A stretch of 64,000 bases of DNA from Desmodus rotundus (GCF_022682495.2 NC_071398.1:10422934-10486933); one strand, 5' to 3'; counted from the stretch's first letter, positions 44,894 to 56,650 are shown. Translations and numbers: made by a program. Notes: generated by a model from the sequence alone, not told the origin.

Positions 44894-45790
44894 TGCATGT
44901 TATCTAATTTGTTCGATTTCAGTTTCTGCTGCTACACTACAGATGAGTTATTAAACTGTTTCGTATGATTAATTGATTAAAAATGCAATGTAGAATGCAT
45001 ATGAATTTGCATAGGACCTCAATAAGTATTTAAACATTTTCAATTGCCCACGTGTATACAAAGTTTTACAAAGTTTTGTAGGCAGTCTTGCCACTCCTGA
45101 TGCCAAGCATTTGACTTAATAATCATCTGGTTTGAGGGTCAGAAAAGAATAGAGATTTTCCCTGGAGCAATTCTGTATGTCTATTTTAAGGGATGGGCTG
45201 GGGTCCGAGTTCTAGGCTTCATTTTATCTCTAACTCATTGTGTAATCCGTGACAGAGCTCCCAGTCTACCTGGGTTGTACATTCACATGTAAAATAAGTA
45301 GGAATGATGTAACTTAATGCAAGATCCTCTCATGAACTGATAGCCTGAAATCGAAAGCCGCAAACTCTGAAGGCATGCATTTTTGGTTTATTGTGACAAT
45401 GTGGTTAGAATCGAAGTAAACAGTCATAGCAACAGCATTTCTGGGAGTGAAAATAGAGGCCAGAGAGAGAGGGGTGGACCATACAAGCGTTTGCATTTGA
45501 TTAACTTGCCATGGGCCTGCATCGTATTAGTTCTTTCTAATGCTCACCATGTCTCCATTTTCATAAGTTGCTTACACTAAGACATACTGAAACGTGGGCA
45601 TTTAAGTTACCTTGGCCACACACACAGTTTGTAGTTAACTGGGATTCAGACCCTGTAAGCCACGCTCAGGTGATTATTCACTCATGCCATCTTTCTACTC
45701 AAAGTACTTGAGGGACTATGCTAATGAGATTTAATCCCTGTTCCTGAGAATTCTGAGAGCTGAGGGAACAACCTATTGACAGCAATGGTT
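44894..45790. other. Unique DNA, nothing recognised
   Basis: A TACAAAGTTT duplication lies near 45057-45076. Nothing else is recognised. Confidence 0.35.
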
Positions 45791-45804
45791 TATACATGCC
45801 TTTT

Positions 45805-46045
45805 AAAAAAAATTTCTCACCTGCCAATATGTTTATTGAAATTTAGAGAGAGGGAGAGAAAGAGAGAGAGACAAAGAAAGGTAGATATTGAGGTGTGAGA
45901 GAGAAACATCGTTCAGTTGCCTTTCATACTCACCCCAACTGGGATTGAACCCGCAACCTAGGTATGTGCCCTGACCTGGGACCGAACCTGCAACCTTTGG
46001 GTATATGGGATAATGCTCCAACCAACTGAGCCATCCAGCCAGAGC
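45805..46045 (-). mobile_element. Ves-type SINE, minus strand
   Basis: It carries in reverse a GA tract (AGAGAGAGAGAC), GGGATTGAACCCGCAACC (reversed B box), TATGTGCCCTGACC, ACCAACTGAGCCATCCAGCC (reversed head). TATACATGCCTTT (45791-45803) and TATATATGCCTTT (46046-46058) are target duplications differing at one base. The head belongs to the AACTGAGCCA subfamily, like the copies at 4.3 and 13.9 kb. Confidence 0.9.
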
Positions 46046-46058
46046 TATATATGCCTTT

Positions 46059-47340
46059 CTTATTGCATCTTCACGGGGAAAGTTTAATGAACATTCAAAT
46101 AACATAGTAATTACTTTGGGGGAAGATATTCATGAAAAGGCAGTGGACTCGGTAAGAGCGACCTACGGCTGTGAGACGTCCCAAAGTACAAACAATATAG
46201 CTGTGTGCTTGGCTGTGCGGTGATATTTCCATGAATTCTCTGACTCGGTGGTGATGGGTCTAGAGTTCTTCTCCTCACTTTACTTGGCATCTCTTTTATC
46301 TCATTCTGCCAAAGTCTAACTGAGTAATTAAGCCCACAGAGCCCTACCGAGTGTTACATACGCACCCCTTCTGACACAGCATAGAGAGCAATGCATACCG
46401 GGGAGCCACGGGTTCATGACTCGAAGAAACTCATCTCTGTTGTTGCCTTGTGCCGGGTGCAGACAAGAGTCTGGCACGGTGTAAACCCTGGTAGGTCACG
46501 GGTTACGTTACACACATCAAAGTACAAAATGCATGATTTTTAAAAAATTTCTCTAACGGGTGCCCTTTTGTCATTTTTTATGCATTCGAGGGCTATGGTA
46601 GATATAAATTTATCATTTGAAATTCAAATGGTTATAGTTATAAAGCTGCTGATGTGTAAAAACAGGAAATCTAGTATATATCAAGATCTGAGTGCAATGC
46701 ATGATTTGCTGAACTTTTATGATAATTTCAATAAATTATTGAATTAGCTCTGTAGTTTTACAAATATGCTTGAAAAATGTTCAAATGGTTATAGCAATGA
46801 ATAACACTTTTTTGGTCTTTTGCCCTACTTGAAAAATAAATTTTAGCTGACAGGCAAGTTTGAGACATAGCATCCACTCATCAAAGAACAATAAAATGTA
46901 ATTATTTAAATTTTGCAAGGTCCACTGGAAAACTCACTTTAGCTCTTATTACCAGCCTGGCTCCTACTGCTCTTCAATATTCAGAGTGTTTATTGACTTC
47001 AGCATTTTCTCACAAAAAGATGTTTAAAATTAAATCTAAAGTTCATGCAAAATAGTTCAGGCTGATAGAATTTTAAAGGAGTTAATTGTGACGAGAAAGA
47101 GACCCAGGATTCTAGTGACACTGCAATACACATAGAAATGCAATACAAATGCACATTAGAGATTATTTAATATTTTGCTGACATCTGCACTGTCCTCTGG
47201 TTCTATGTAAATATGGACCAATTGGATCACAGCACAAAGATGACTTGAATCTGTCTGTTTCCTGTCATCTTACTGTGCAAGCAATGTGCTAGATTTTGCT
47301 AACACTTCTGAGTTTGGAAAACTCAAAAGCCTCAGATTGG
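46059..47340. other. Unique DNA, partly AT-rich
   Basis: No repeat is recognised. The stretch from about 46540 to 46760 is AT-rich with intact-looking words and a AAATGGTTATAG string that recurs near 46625 and 46784, but no firm regulatory call can be made. Confidence 0.35.
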
Positions 47341-47765
47341 CTGCTTTTGTTTCCTTTTTTCTTTTGTAAATGTATTTTATTGATTATGCTATTACAGTTG
47401 TCCCATTTCCCCTCCTTTATTCCCCTCTGCCCTGTGTACCCCTACCCCCTCAACCCCACCTCTTTAGTTTATGTCCATGGGTCATATATTTAAGTTCTTT
47501 GGCTTCTACATTTCCTATACTACTCTTAACCTCTCCCTATCTATCTTCTACCTACCATTTATGCTACTTATTTTCCATACCTTTTCCCCCCCTCTCCCCA
47601 CTGATTCCCCCGCTGACAACCCTCCATGTGATTTTCATTTCTGTGATTCTGTTCCTGTTCTAGTTGTTTGCTTAGTTTGTTTTTGTTTTTTGTTTTTGTT
47701 TTAGGTTCAGTTGTTAATAACAGTGAGTTCTCATTTTACTGTTCACATTTTTTATCTTCTTTTTC

Positions 47766-48596
47766 TTAGATAAGTCCTTTTAACATTTCATATAATAAGG
47801 GCTTGTTGATGATGAACTCTTTTAACTTGACCTTATCTGGGAAGCACTTTATCTGCCCTTCCATTTTAAATGATAGCTTTGCTGGATAGAGCAATCTTGG
47901 ATGTAGGTCCTTGCCTTTCATGATTTCAAATACTTCTTTCCAGCCCCTTCTTGCCAGCAAGGTTTCTTTTGAGAAATCAGCTGACAGTTTTATGGGAACT
48001 CCTTTGTAGGTAACTGTCTCCTTTTCTCTTGCTGCTTTTAAGATTCTCTCCTTATCTTTAATCTTGGGTAATGTAATTATGATGTGCCTTGGTGTGTTCC
48101 TCCTTGGGTACAGCTTCTTTGGGACTCTCTGAGCTTCCTGGACTTCCTGGAAGTCTATTTCCTTTGCCAGATTGGGGAAATTCTCCATCATTATTTGTTC
48201 AAATAAGTTTTCAATTTCTTGCTCTTTGTTTTCTCCTTCTGGCACCACTATGATTTGGATGTTGGAACGTTTAAAGATGTCCTGGAGGTTCCTAAGCCTC
48301 TCCTCATATTTTTGAATTCTTGTTTCTTCATTCTGTTCTCGTTCAATGTTTCTTTCTTCCTTCTGGTCCACACCGTTGATTTGAGTCCCGGTTTCCTTCC
48401 CGTCACTGTTGGTTCCCTGTACATTTTCCTTTATTTCACTTAGCATAGCCTTCATTTCTTCATCTAATTTGTGACCATACTCAACCAATTCTGTGAGCAT
48501 CCTGATTACCAGTGTTTTGAACTGTGCATCTGATAGGTTGGCTATCTCTTCATCACTTAGTTGTATTTTTTCTGGAGCTTTGATCTGTTCTTTCAT
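47766..48596 (-). CDS. HAL1/L1 ORF1p RNA-binding protein, intact frame
   Basis: The reading frame encodes 276 residues from ATG at 48594-48596 to TAA at 47766-47768. The frame is open upstream to a GTG near 48674, but MKEQIKAPEK is the first ATG-initiated start. Residues about 40-110 are charged and heptad-like, consistent with the ORF1p coiled coil that trimerises. About 112-200 match the RRM, with ENFPNLAKEI at 138-147 and RRNTPRHIIITLPKIKDKER at 165-184. About 200-276 match the C-terminal domain, with ARRGWKEVFEI near 215 and YPAKLSFKMEGQIKCF at 237-252. L1 ORF1p coats element RNA as a nucleic acid chaperone in cytoplasmic particles. No stop or frameshift is present. Whether it is expressed is unknown. 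Confidence 0.85.
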   Translation of the reverse strand: MKEQIKAPEKIQLSDEEIANLSDAQFKTLVIRMLTELVEYGHKLDEEMKAMLSEIKENVQGTNSDGKETGTQINGVDQKEERNIEREQNEETRIQKYEERLRNLQDIFKRSNIQIIVVPEGENKEQEIENLFEQIMMENFPNLAKEIDFQEVQEAQRVPKKLYPRRNTPRHIIITLPKIKDKERILKAAREKETVTYKGVPIKLSADFSKETLLARRGWKEVFEIMKGKDLHPRLLYPAKLSFKMEGQIKCFPDKVKLKEFIINKPLLYEMLKGLI

Positions 48597-49251
48597 TTGG
48601 GCCTCTTTTTTGGTCTCCACACACCTGTTATGTAGTAAGGGGTGGAGCCTTAGGTGTTCACCAGGGCGGGGCACCCCACCTGGCCGTGGTGATGCTGTAT
48701 GTGGGGGAAGGTGTTAGAGGGAACAGTGCCTCTTGCTTCACTTTCCGCTGGTTTTCAGTCACTTCCCCCGCTATCCACAAGCAAACTGGGCCCTTCTGGT
48801 GCTGATTCCCAGGTGGGTGGTTTTGTGTGCATTCTAGGACCCCGTGGGTCTCTCCAATGAACTCTCCTGTGGGGCTGGGAGTTTTTCCCACTGCCGTATC
48901 AACACCCACAGGTGTTTTCAGTCAGAGGTTTGAGGCTTTATTTTCCCAGGCTGGGACCCTGGGTTAACTTGCTCCTCAGTTGTTCCTCTCAGTTTATCTG
49001 CACGGGAATGTGGGACCTCCTGGTCCACAATCTGCCCCCTTGCTAGGTCCTCCAGCCGCCACCTTGCTGAGAGTCTTCTCCGTCCGGGTGCCCATCCCCG
49101 CTCCTCCTACCAGATGAATGATTCTTCTTTATCTCCTTGTTTGTTGAACTTCCATACAGTTCCATTTCCTGTCAGTTCTGGTTGTTCTGTGTTTTTAAAT
49201 TTGTTGTCCTTCTTTTGGTTGTGCAAAGAGGCACAGTGTGTCTATCTCTGC

Positions 49252-49262
49252 CTCCATCTTGG
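49252..49262 (-). promoter_or_regulatory. YY1-like site at the HAL1 5' end
   Basis: The minus strand reads CCAAGATGGAG about 8 bases from the element's 5' end. YY1 sites with an AAGATGG core sit at the same place in human L1 5' UTRs and help set the transcription start. The word is seen; the function here is inferred by analogy. Confidence 0.4.
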
Positions 49263-49284
49263 CTGGAAGTCTGATTTTGTTTTC

Positions 49285-50849
49285 TAAATTATTCTCTTTG
49301 CCCAAGCTTTAATGGAAATACTGAGTTAATTCAGCATATCTGGTTTAGGAACCACCATTTTTTCATTCTGTCTACAAAGTTGACTCTACTAGGCAACTGC
49401 TAATAGCCACATCATTGAACAAATATTTCCCACCATCTCCCTTATTTGATGCATTTAATTTTTGCTGATATAACTGAACATTTAAAAACAAACGCCTACA
49501 AAGCACCTCCTTTGTGCAAGGAACTATGTTAAAAATTAGAGATAGTTTGACCAATTATTGTCCCTTCTACTCATTGGCATTTGCCATACCTAAAGAGTAT
49601 TTTTCCAACCCCATTTTATCATGTTATCCATTTAGATGTATCTTTTATCTTAATTAAATGGAAGGTTATATCAGTGGGACAAAGAATGTCATAATCGAGA
49701 GTAAGGATTATTTAATGTGCTATTTAATGTAATGGTATAAGTTCAAATTTGTTGACACAGCCACTGACATGAACGTTAAAAGCTGATCCATAACCGCGTC
49801 TCCTCAATAAGCCTGTAAGGTAGGCAATCATTAATTATTTATCTACATTATTCAGTTGAAAACATTTTGGTCCAGGAATTTTCGCAAACTCACCACTGGC
49901 AAAAAATAAAAACAGAGGATACCCATTTAACCTTGAATTTCAGTTAAACAACAAATAATTTTTAGTGTAATCCTACCCTATACCATAGTTTGAAAATTCT
50001 TACAAAACCAAACAAAAAATACTATCTGATATTTATCTAAGGTTCAAATTTCACTGGGATTCTCTATTTTATCTGGAAACCGTGCACATGGTCAAAGTAG
50101 ACTTATAAGAGTCAAAGTATTTGTTTTAAATTTCAGACCCAGGATACTTGCCACAATGCTATAGCTTAAAATGGTAACCTTAAGTCATAGCAATTCCCAG
50201 CCACAAAGTTATAGCAACTTAATATCTGTAATTGAGATAATTAGGAAAGTAGAAACCATTGACACAGTTACCTAACCAGTACTACCATTGTCCAATGGAG
50301 AATAATTTCAATGTTGCTCCAAGCAATGATCAGATTACTATGTACTCCACTGATATTAACCAATACAGTTGATTAAATTAGTACTGAACTTGATTAAGAA
50401 GTGTTATAGTCCAGGGGGATAAAAAAATAACCTTCTACCCACCTTGAACTGATCATTAATTTCTTATTATTATGTATTAAATATATATTTATGAACTATA
50501 ATATCATCTATTGACTTTTATGGAGCCATATATCCACCTGAATTAAAATACTATGCCTCAAGCTATTCAGCCAAAGTATTCTCTTGTATTGGCATGCTGT
50601 ATTAATGATAGTTCACCACTATTTCTCAGTTGTGAAAAAAATTATATAATTTTTTAGTAAAACACTCAATGCCAGTTAACAGCACACAGTTTTGATTATG
50701 TAATAAAATCCTCCTCTTCATCTTTGATAAAGCTTCCTCATCTTTTTCTATGTCATTAACTTTAATATCAGGTCCTAACCTATTATATTCTTAGAACATT
50801 CCTTGATAAGAAACATCAGCATCTGACAGGGGTCAGTATTGTTGAGTCA
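49285..50849. other. AT-rich unique DNA
   Basis: This stretch of 1.5 kb is low in GC and contains no recognised repeat, exon or RNA gene. Confidence 0.4.
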
Positions 50850-51080
50850 CTAAGATAATGGCCTAGAAGTCAGAATCTTCGGCAAACCCACGCTCCTTTG
50901 ATTTTTCATTGTGTGCCTTTGGCAAGTTATTTAGCTTCCCTAAACCTTAGAAGCTTCATACACACAATAGATGTAAAGACACTACTTAGGACAGATTTAT
51001 CTTTTAAAATCCTTGTGAACAACCCTTATGGAAAAATAACTACTACATAGTGAGCACTATGATTATAATTTTTGCTACCT
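50850..51080 (+). repeat. MIR relic
   Basis: CCTAGAAGTCAGAATCTTCG, TGCCTTTGGCAAGTTATTTA, GCTTCCCTAAACCTTAGAAG and a final AGTGAGCACTATGATTATAA follow the complete MIR order. Confidence 0.7.
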
Positions 51081-51595
51081 CTACCTGATGGAGCAAGGTT
51101 TATTATTTTTCCTGGAACTCCTCTAGAAAATTCACTCATAAAGAGAACACTTTATTTCTTTATCCTTTTATTTTATTAAAATCATTTCCTCCTGTTTTTT
51201 TTTTGTTGTTGTTTGTTTGTTTAGCACTTTCTTTATTCTGACTTCATCCTTTCTGGGTTTTATCAGTAATACTACTAATAGCCAGATATAGTGAGCAAGG
51301 TTCTGTGTTAGGAATGAAAAAAATGAAAAATATTTTTTATGTCATAAGAACTATCGATTGTCTATGATTTGGGGACATTTATCTGAAGCCTCATCTTCAT
51401 GTGTAGACAGAGAAACTATATGTTATCTGGAAGAGCTGATGTGAGAACGAGAGATAAAGTATCCAGGACATTATGAGTTATCAATAAATAATAGCTATTA
51501 TTTCACTCAAAGAGAAGAGAGGTCTGTTTTAAAGGGCAGCCTTGGGATCACAGCCCTTCCACTAACTTTCCTCAGCCTGTTACTGGTAGACACTC
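51081..51595. other. Unique DNA with short MIR-like tail
   Basis: ATGAGTTATCAATAAATAAT near 51473 resembles a MIR/L2 tail. A T-run with GTTGTTTGTTTG lies near 51198-51222. Nothing else is recognised. Confidence 0.35.
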
Positions 51596-51599
51596 TATT

Positions 51600-52481
51600 T
51601 GGAGCACCAGGGAGTCCCCCCCAAGAGCCAAGAAGGTGGCAGGGGGAGGTTCTTAACACTGATGCATGAAAAACTAGCAAGATATTGTATTAAAAAAGTC
51701 CTCCCCCCATCCCTCCAGTACCAGATTGGAATGGAACCAGGGGAAGGTAGGCACATGTGCCATAGAATTCAAAATGGTGCAGGGTGAGGTGCTGGACCAA
51801 AGAGGACTGTCGGTCTAGCCTGGGGAAGGAAAGGATGGGTGGGAGGTGGACCTACCTGAAGCGTGTGAAAAATTGGGAAGTTGATTGGTCATTTTGAGAA
51901 AACACCTGGTCTATCCCACACCTAAACTAATATAATCCCAGGGGAACAAAGGGGATGTGACACTCTCTGTCTCTGGTTCATGACCTGTACTGCACTGTGT
52001 ACTTGCCTGTTCTCTCCCTGGACCATGTGGCCCTAGCAGCCACGCAGCCCATGGCCTCCAGGACAAAGTCTCTCTCTCTCCCGCACTGGGTGATGCAGTT
52101 GCCAGTGTGTTTGCATCCTCTCCCAGGAGTACATGACCTTGAGGCTCTAGTAGCCCACATGGCCTCCAAGAGGGAACCTAAAATGGACAGCAGCTGGGAA
52201 CAAGTCAAGTTACCTGGATGGGGACTAAAACTGCTTAGCCACCCATGGGCTCCAAAGGACTGTACTTTAAAATAGAGCAGGAACTCTGAACACTGGCTTT
52301 TGTTTTGGTCTCGCGGAGGACAGTTGGACTCTTCCCATGGCCTTGCTGAGGAGGTGGGTTTTGAGATGGGAGTCTGCCCTTCTCCCAGATCACGCAGCAC
52401 CTGAATAAAACCAGCATCTGCCTCATGAATTTGGCTTTTGTGGCAGCAGGCAGCCAACCCTCCTTTTTTTGTTCGGTTACA
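51600..52481 (+). repeat. Possible solo LTR of an endogenous retrovirus
   Basis: The stretch differs in composition from both flanks. It has a TTTAAAATAGAG box near 52265, an AATAAA signal at 52404-52409, a short post-signal segment and an end GTTCGGTTACA at 52471-52481. This U3-R-U5-like layout suggests an LTR. No primer-binding site, internal retroviral gene or target duplication could be identified, and the left boundary is a guess. The 159-codon minus-strand frame inside (51978-52457) has no recognisable domain. Confidence 0.4.
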
Positions 52482-52639
52482 AACCCCCTTTACCCATAAC
52501 AGTCACTCAGTATGCTGCAACCCCGCATACACATTTTGGGGAGGCTCATTTAGTAGTAAACATAATTCTTTATAGAAAGGTAAATAACCTCTTCAAAGAA
52601 AGGAGAAAAATAAAACAAGCAGTGAGTTCACACAGCATG

Positions 52640-52790
52640 TTGGCGCGCTGCTAGGTGCACTGTTACATTTCACAGGTCACAGGAAAAAAGTAATTAATGG
52701 TGTTTCTTCCCATCTTAGAGATGAGTCAGACAAACTTAGATCAATCATTTGTAAACATGGAAAAGTGACTCTCTACCTGTGGGATCAAGG
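52640..52790 (-). repeat. MIR relic
   Basis: GCTGCTAGGTGCACTGTTAC, TTCCCATCTTAGAGATGAGT and CAGACAAACTTAGATC follow the reversed MIR order. Confidence 0.5.
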
Positions 52791-53385
52791 TAGTAAAGTA
52801 ATGCTCACAAACTTTGTCAGGTAGGTGTTAGATAAGCTAATATATCATAAGCACCAAGCACACAGATAGGGACTCAAGAGTGCCAGTTCCAACCCCAGAC
52901 ACTTTCCAAGTTCATACTGTTCACAGTCTGCATGGGATTGCTTTCCATCAAAGGGGGCCCATGGTGGCAAATAAGGGGCAAGGGGCTTCCATTTGGAGCA
53001 CGTCAACAGCAGATCGGATGTTTTCAGTAAGCAGAGGTGAACCGTGGCGTGTGCGCACAGTGGAACCCTAAAGCCTGGCAGTGACAACAATCACTCCTGC
53101 ATTGGCATTCCTGAGGAAAGTACTTGTCAAGATCAAGATGCTAATCAGAGCTTGCTGGGAAAGTTAGTTCCCAGCTGCAGCTGAAGCAGCAGGTTGCTTG
53201 AAGCAGCTGTACAGTATGTTAGCACCTCATCTTAACAAGATTATCTGTGCAAGACTGATCAGGAAATGGTCAGAAATAAAACCAAGGAAGTAGGTGTTCA
53301 TAGACATCCGAATTACTACAATTAGTTCTAGAGAGCCCTGCATTCCCAGAAGGCATTTGGGTCTCATGGTAAGAATTAGGAGCCA
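52791..53385. other. Unique DNA, nothing recognised
   Basis: No repeat or exon is recognised. Confidence 0.35.
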
Positions 53386-53502
53386 GACTAGATGGCACTT
53401 GAATCTCAATAATTGTTTTGCCTCTGTGGGTCTCAGTCACTTCTATAAAATGGGGATGTTAATATCTATAACAAATATTTTTAAGGATAAAATGAACTCA
53501 TT
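53386..53502 (+). repeat. MIR fragment
   Basis: GTGGGTCTCAGTCACTTCTA followed by TAAAATGGGGATGTTAATAT is the MIR core. Confidence 0.65.
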
Positions 53503-53504
53503 AA

Positions 53505-53870
53505 TGTATATTAGAGATTTATTGCTTTCTAATAAATTATGCCAAAACTTAGCAGCTTAAACAACTGCAAACATTTATTATTTCACCAAGTTTCTGAGGG
53601 TCAGAAATCTAGGAATCGTTCAGAAGAGTGATTCTGACTCAGGATTGCTCCGAGGTTGGCGTTAAGCTGTGGGTGATGGTTACAATAATCTGAAGATTTG
53701 ACTCGGGTTAGAGAATCTGTTTCCAACCTTACTTATGTGGGTGTTGGCAGGACTTCTTTCCTTGCTGTTAGAATAGAAGCCCAGTTCTTCATCATGTGGG
53801 TTTCTCCATAGAGCAACTCACAACTGGGCCCCTCACTTCTTTAAATGTCAGTTTAAAGATTTACAGTGGG
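53505..53870 (+). repeat. Old LTR-like or DNA-transposon relic
   Basis: It starts TAATAAATTATGCCAAAACT, TAGCAGCTTAAACAACTGCA, AACATTTATTATTTCACC and continues GGTCAGAAATCTAGGAATCG and GTGGGTTTCTCCATAGAGCA. It belongs to a well-known mammalian repeat whose family I cannot name with confidence. The start of the relic at 25.96 kb looks related. Confidence 0.5.
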
Positions 53871-54948
53871 TACTTAATGAATATTAGTTGTCTGCCATCT
53901 TCTCCCCCTTAAATTTCAATATTCCTTGATCTTGAAATATTTTTATAATATATCTGTTAGAATTTTCAGTCATCTTTCTGACAGCCTGAGCTAACCCACT
54001 TATTCTCAGCATCCAAAGAAAGAATTATTAGTTTTCTTTTAAATTATATGAAAAATCATTTTTTGTTAATGCACAGGTTTAAGGTTCAAAAGAATGAGAA
54101 TTATCTCAACGATGATTATTTTGTCCCTCATTTCTTATTTTGATCTGTAAATAAATCTAAATCCTCACCTCACTACATAGGTTCTTTTGATCCATGCAAA
54201 ATACTGATATTTATTTAATTCCGCAAGCATAAGTTTCAAATCTAGATGAATGGTTGTCCAATACTATTCCTTTGTGGGAGACGTGTGGGTATGGTGGGGA
54301 GGGTTCCAGGAGGTTGATGCTGAAGACCTCCATGTCATTGCCTTGTCAACACCCCCCCCATGGTATTTCTTATTTCAAGGAACAATAGTATCATTTGTTG
54401 AGTCACTTAAGCGAGGCCAGAGCATTATCTGGAAATGCTCGTTTTATTCCTGATAAACAATCACATCAAGCTCTGCTCTGTTCCTTTCAGCAGATTACCT
54501 AAACCTATCACTTTTTCTGCCCACCCACAATGTTTCTTCCCTTGGAAGGAAATAGTGTGAATTATATACAAACAATCTCTAACGACTCCTTCTTTCTCTA
54601 ACTCCTTTACTCTCTAACCAAGCCCATAGAGCTGTCAATGAGGTCATTCTGTTGGGTAAAGTCTCTGTCTTAGTTAAAAGGACTTTATAGCCCCAATGAA
54701 ATCAACCTCCAGAATATAGCATATAAAACATCACAAAATCTGGTTCTAGACTGTCTCCCCAGTTTTGTGTGCCACAACTCTAAACTGAACACACACATCT
54801 CACCTATTTGCTACAAACTAAAACTAAACTGCTTTTAGTTGCTGATTTTACCACACTGCCTTTTATGATTTCACTCATTTGTATATGCAGTTTACTTTGC
54901 TGTATCCCTAGTAAACTTGTATTCTTTCTTCAACACCCAACATGTGGA
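53871..54948. other. AT-rich unique DNA
   Basis: No repeat or exon is recognised. Confidence 0.35.
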
Positions 54949-55040
54949 GCCCTGGCTGGCGCTCCTCGGTTGGTCAAGCATCATTCCGCAAACCAAAAAG
55001 TCATGGGTTTGATTCCCAGTCAGGCCATATGCCTAGGTGG
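54949..55040 (+). mobile_element. Ves-type SINE fragment
   Basis: GCCCTGGCTGGCGCTCCTCG, TTGGTCAAGCATCATTCCGC, GGGTTTGATTCCCAGTCAGG represent the tRNA-related head and B-box region. The CT tract and tail are not recognisable, so the copy is truncated or decayed. Confidence 0.75.
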
Positions 55041-56512
55041 ATATTCCTATGAGGCATCTTGGACAGCCTTTCCAAAGCTGAGAGAGTAAACAACTACTTC
55101 CCCCCTCTAACTCTACACTTTGTAGTCATTATATTACTGTTCTTCTAAGCCTAATCAGTGGTAATGTATTGGCTTTAGTACAAAAAATAATCATCTTGGA
55201 ATTAATAGCACACTTATCCTGTCTTTACTGTTTGAATATAATAGATGACTACGCACATTACCAATAATAAGTTGAACCACATACAGTTGTTGACTTTGAA
55301 AGTAAAAATATGGTCACCAACTGGCAATTTCATGGGATCTACCATATTTGATAAACCTTTTCTTGTGCCCCAGAGGGGGGGTGTTCTAATGGGCAGAAAG
55401 AGCATCATTTGGTAAAGATTAAAGTCAATAGACATGGGTTATCTAGAGATTGATTTTAGCTAAACATAAATTGGCTTCAAAGGAAATGAATGGAACACCT
55501 GAAGAAATGGGATGTGTGTGTATGTCTGTGTGCATATATGTATTTGTTGCATTGATGGGTGTATCTTCTGTTTAAGAAGAGGTCAGTTGGCCACATGCAT
55601 GGCATATTCAAGAGGACAATAAAAGGTAAAAGTCACTATGAATTATGTTTATGCTCTAAAAATGTATTAAAACACCTGTATAAGATGTTTCTTCAAAATG
55701 CTCGTTTTGTGGACTTCAGATATCCATTATGTGGATAATACCTATATTGAAAATTCCATGAATGATCTAACAAACTCCAGTTTATATTCATCACTGACCT
55801 ACAGATAACCAGACAATATCTATAGTATCTATTTTCATAGTTATAACTATACCAATCTGTATCTATTTATAACTGTATCAATATATTAATGTAATTCTAG
55901 TCTTAGCATGAATACCTTTTCCATTCAAGAATCAACAGACATACAGCCTGGTAAACCAAGCTCCTGGAAGGTAGCCCAGCCCTGTCATGTAGGTGGGAAA
56001 AAATTTATTTGAGGTGAGGGGGAAGGTGGCGTTAGAATGATTCCTTTTTATCCCATCAAGTCATGTGGCTGCCCATCCATCCATAAGCTGCCTAACAAAC
56101 ATGATCTCCTCCCCGTTTCCCTTCCTAAGTTGATTTTCACGCTGATCAAAAGCTTCTCAATGTTCTCAGCTCCGCCCACCCTGCAGGAAGGCCCCTACTT
56201 GGCCAGGGACTCAAATCAATTTACTTTGGCTTAATCCTCCAGGGGAGATATCATACCGGGAGTCATTTTCTTGATTCCGGAGATTTATCCAAATGTGTGA
56301 CACAGATTGACTGTTTCTGAAAGTGAGGCGTGTGTTTTGGCCACAGTTTGCAGTGGATCTGAGTTGTTTATTTTCTGTCAAGAAGTTTCTGGGGTTGCTT
56401 CTGGCTCAAGATTCACTTTGAAGTTGATGGATCACGCTTCTGTGTACTTTGTAAACACTGAGCTTCTAACCCATTTATGGAATGGCACTGGAAGCTGTGG
56501 GCAATGAAAAAC
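55041..56512. other. Unique DNA, nothing recognised
   Basis: Several short open frames (66-73 codons) lack motifs. A short TGTGTGTG tract lies near 55513. No repeat is assigned. Confidence 0.35.
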
Positions 56513-56650
56513 AAAAATGACTTAGCTGTGCTCCGTGACCTTAAGTAGCTCATAAACTCCTATGAGTAAAACACTGCTTATTGGTAACACTCAGGCTTAA
56601 CAACATATTAATCGAGCACATAGTAGGCATTCGATAACTGTTGGTCAGCA
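56513..56650 (+). repeat. MIR relic
   Basis: GCTGTGCTCCGTGACCTTAA, GTAGCTCATAAACTCC and GAGCACATAGTAGGCATTCG, ATAACTGTTGG follow MIR order. Confidence 0.6.

Larger units (their letters stand above)
47341..49284 (-). mobile_element. HAL1: Full-length HAL1 (half-L1) retrotransposon
   Basis: Read on the minus strand the element starts at about 49270 with ACTTCCAGCCAAGATGGAGG, a typical L1-type 5' end, and has a 5' UTR of about 670 bp. One intact ORF1 follows (48596 to 47766), then a roughly 400-bp 3' UTR with AATAAA (complement of 47376-47381) and an A-rich tail. There is no ORF2 between ORF1 and the tail. Flanks CTGCTTTTGTTTCC (47341-47354) and CTGATTTTGTTTTC (49271-49284) agree at 12 of 14 bases, a likely target duplication, so this is one insertion event and not two fragments. 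HAL1 elements mobilise using ORF2p supplied by L1. Confidence 0.85.

Noticed and set aside
51978..52457. 159-codon minus-strand open frame
   Set aside because: No recognisable domain, and it runs against the LTR-like unit. Repeated Cys, Ser and Pro composition suggests chance in a GC-richer patch.
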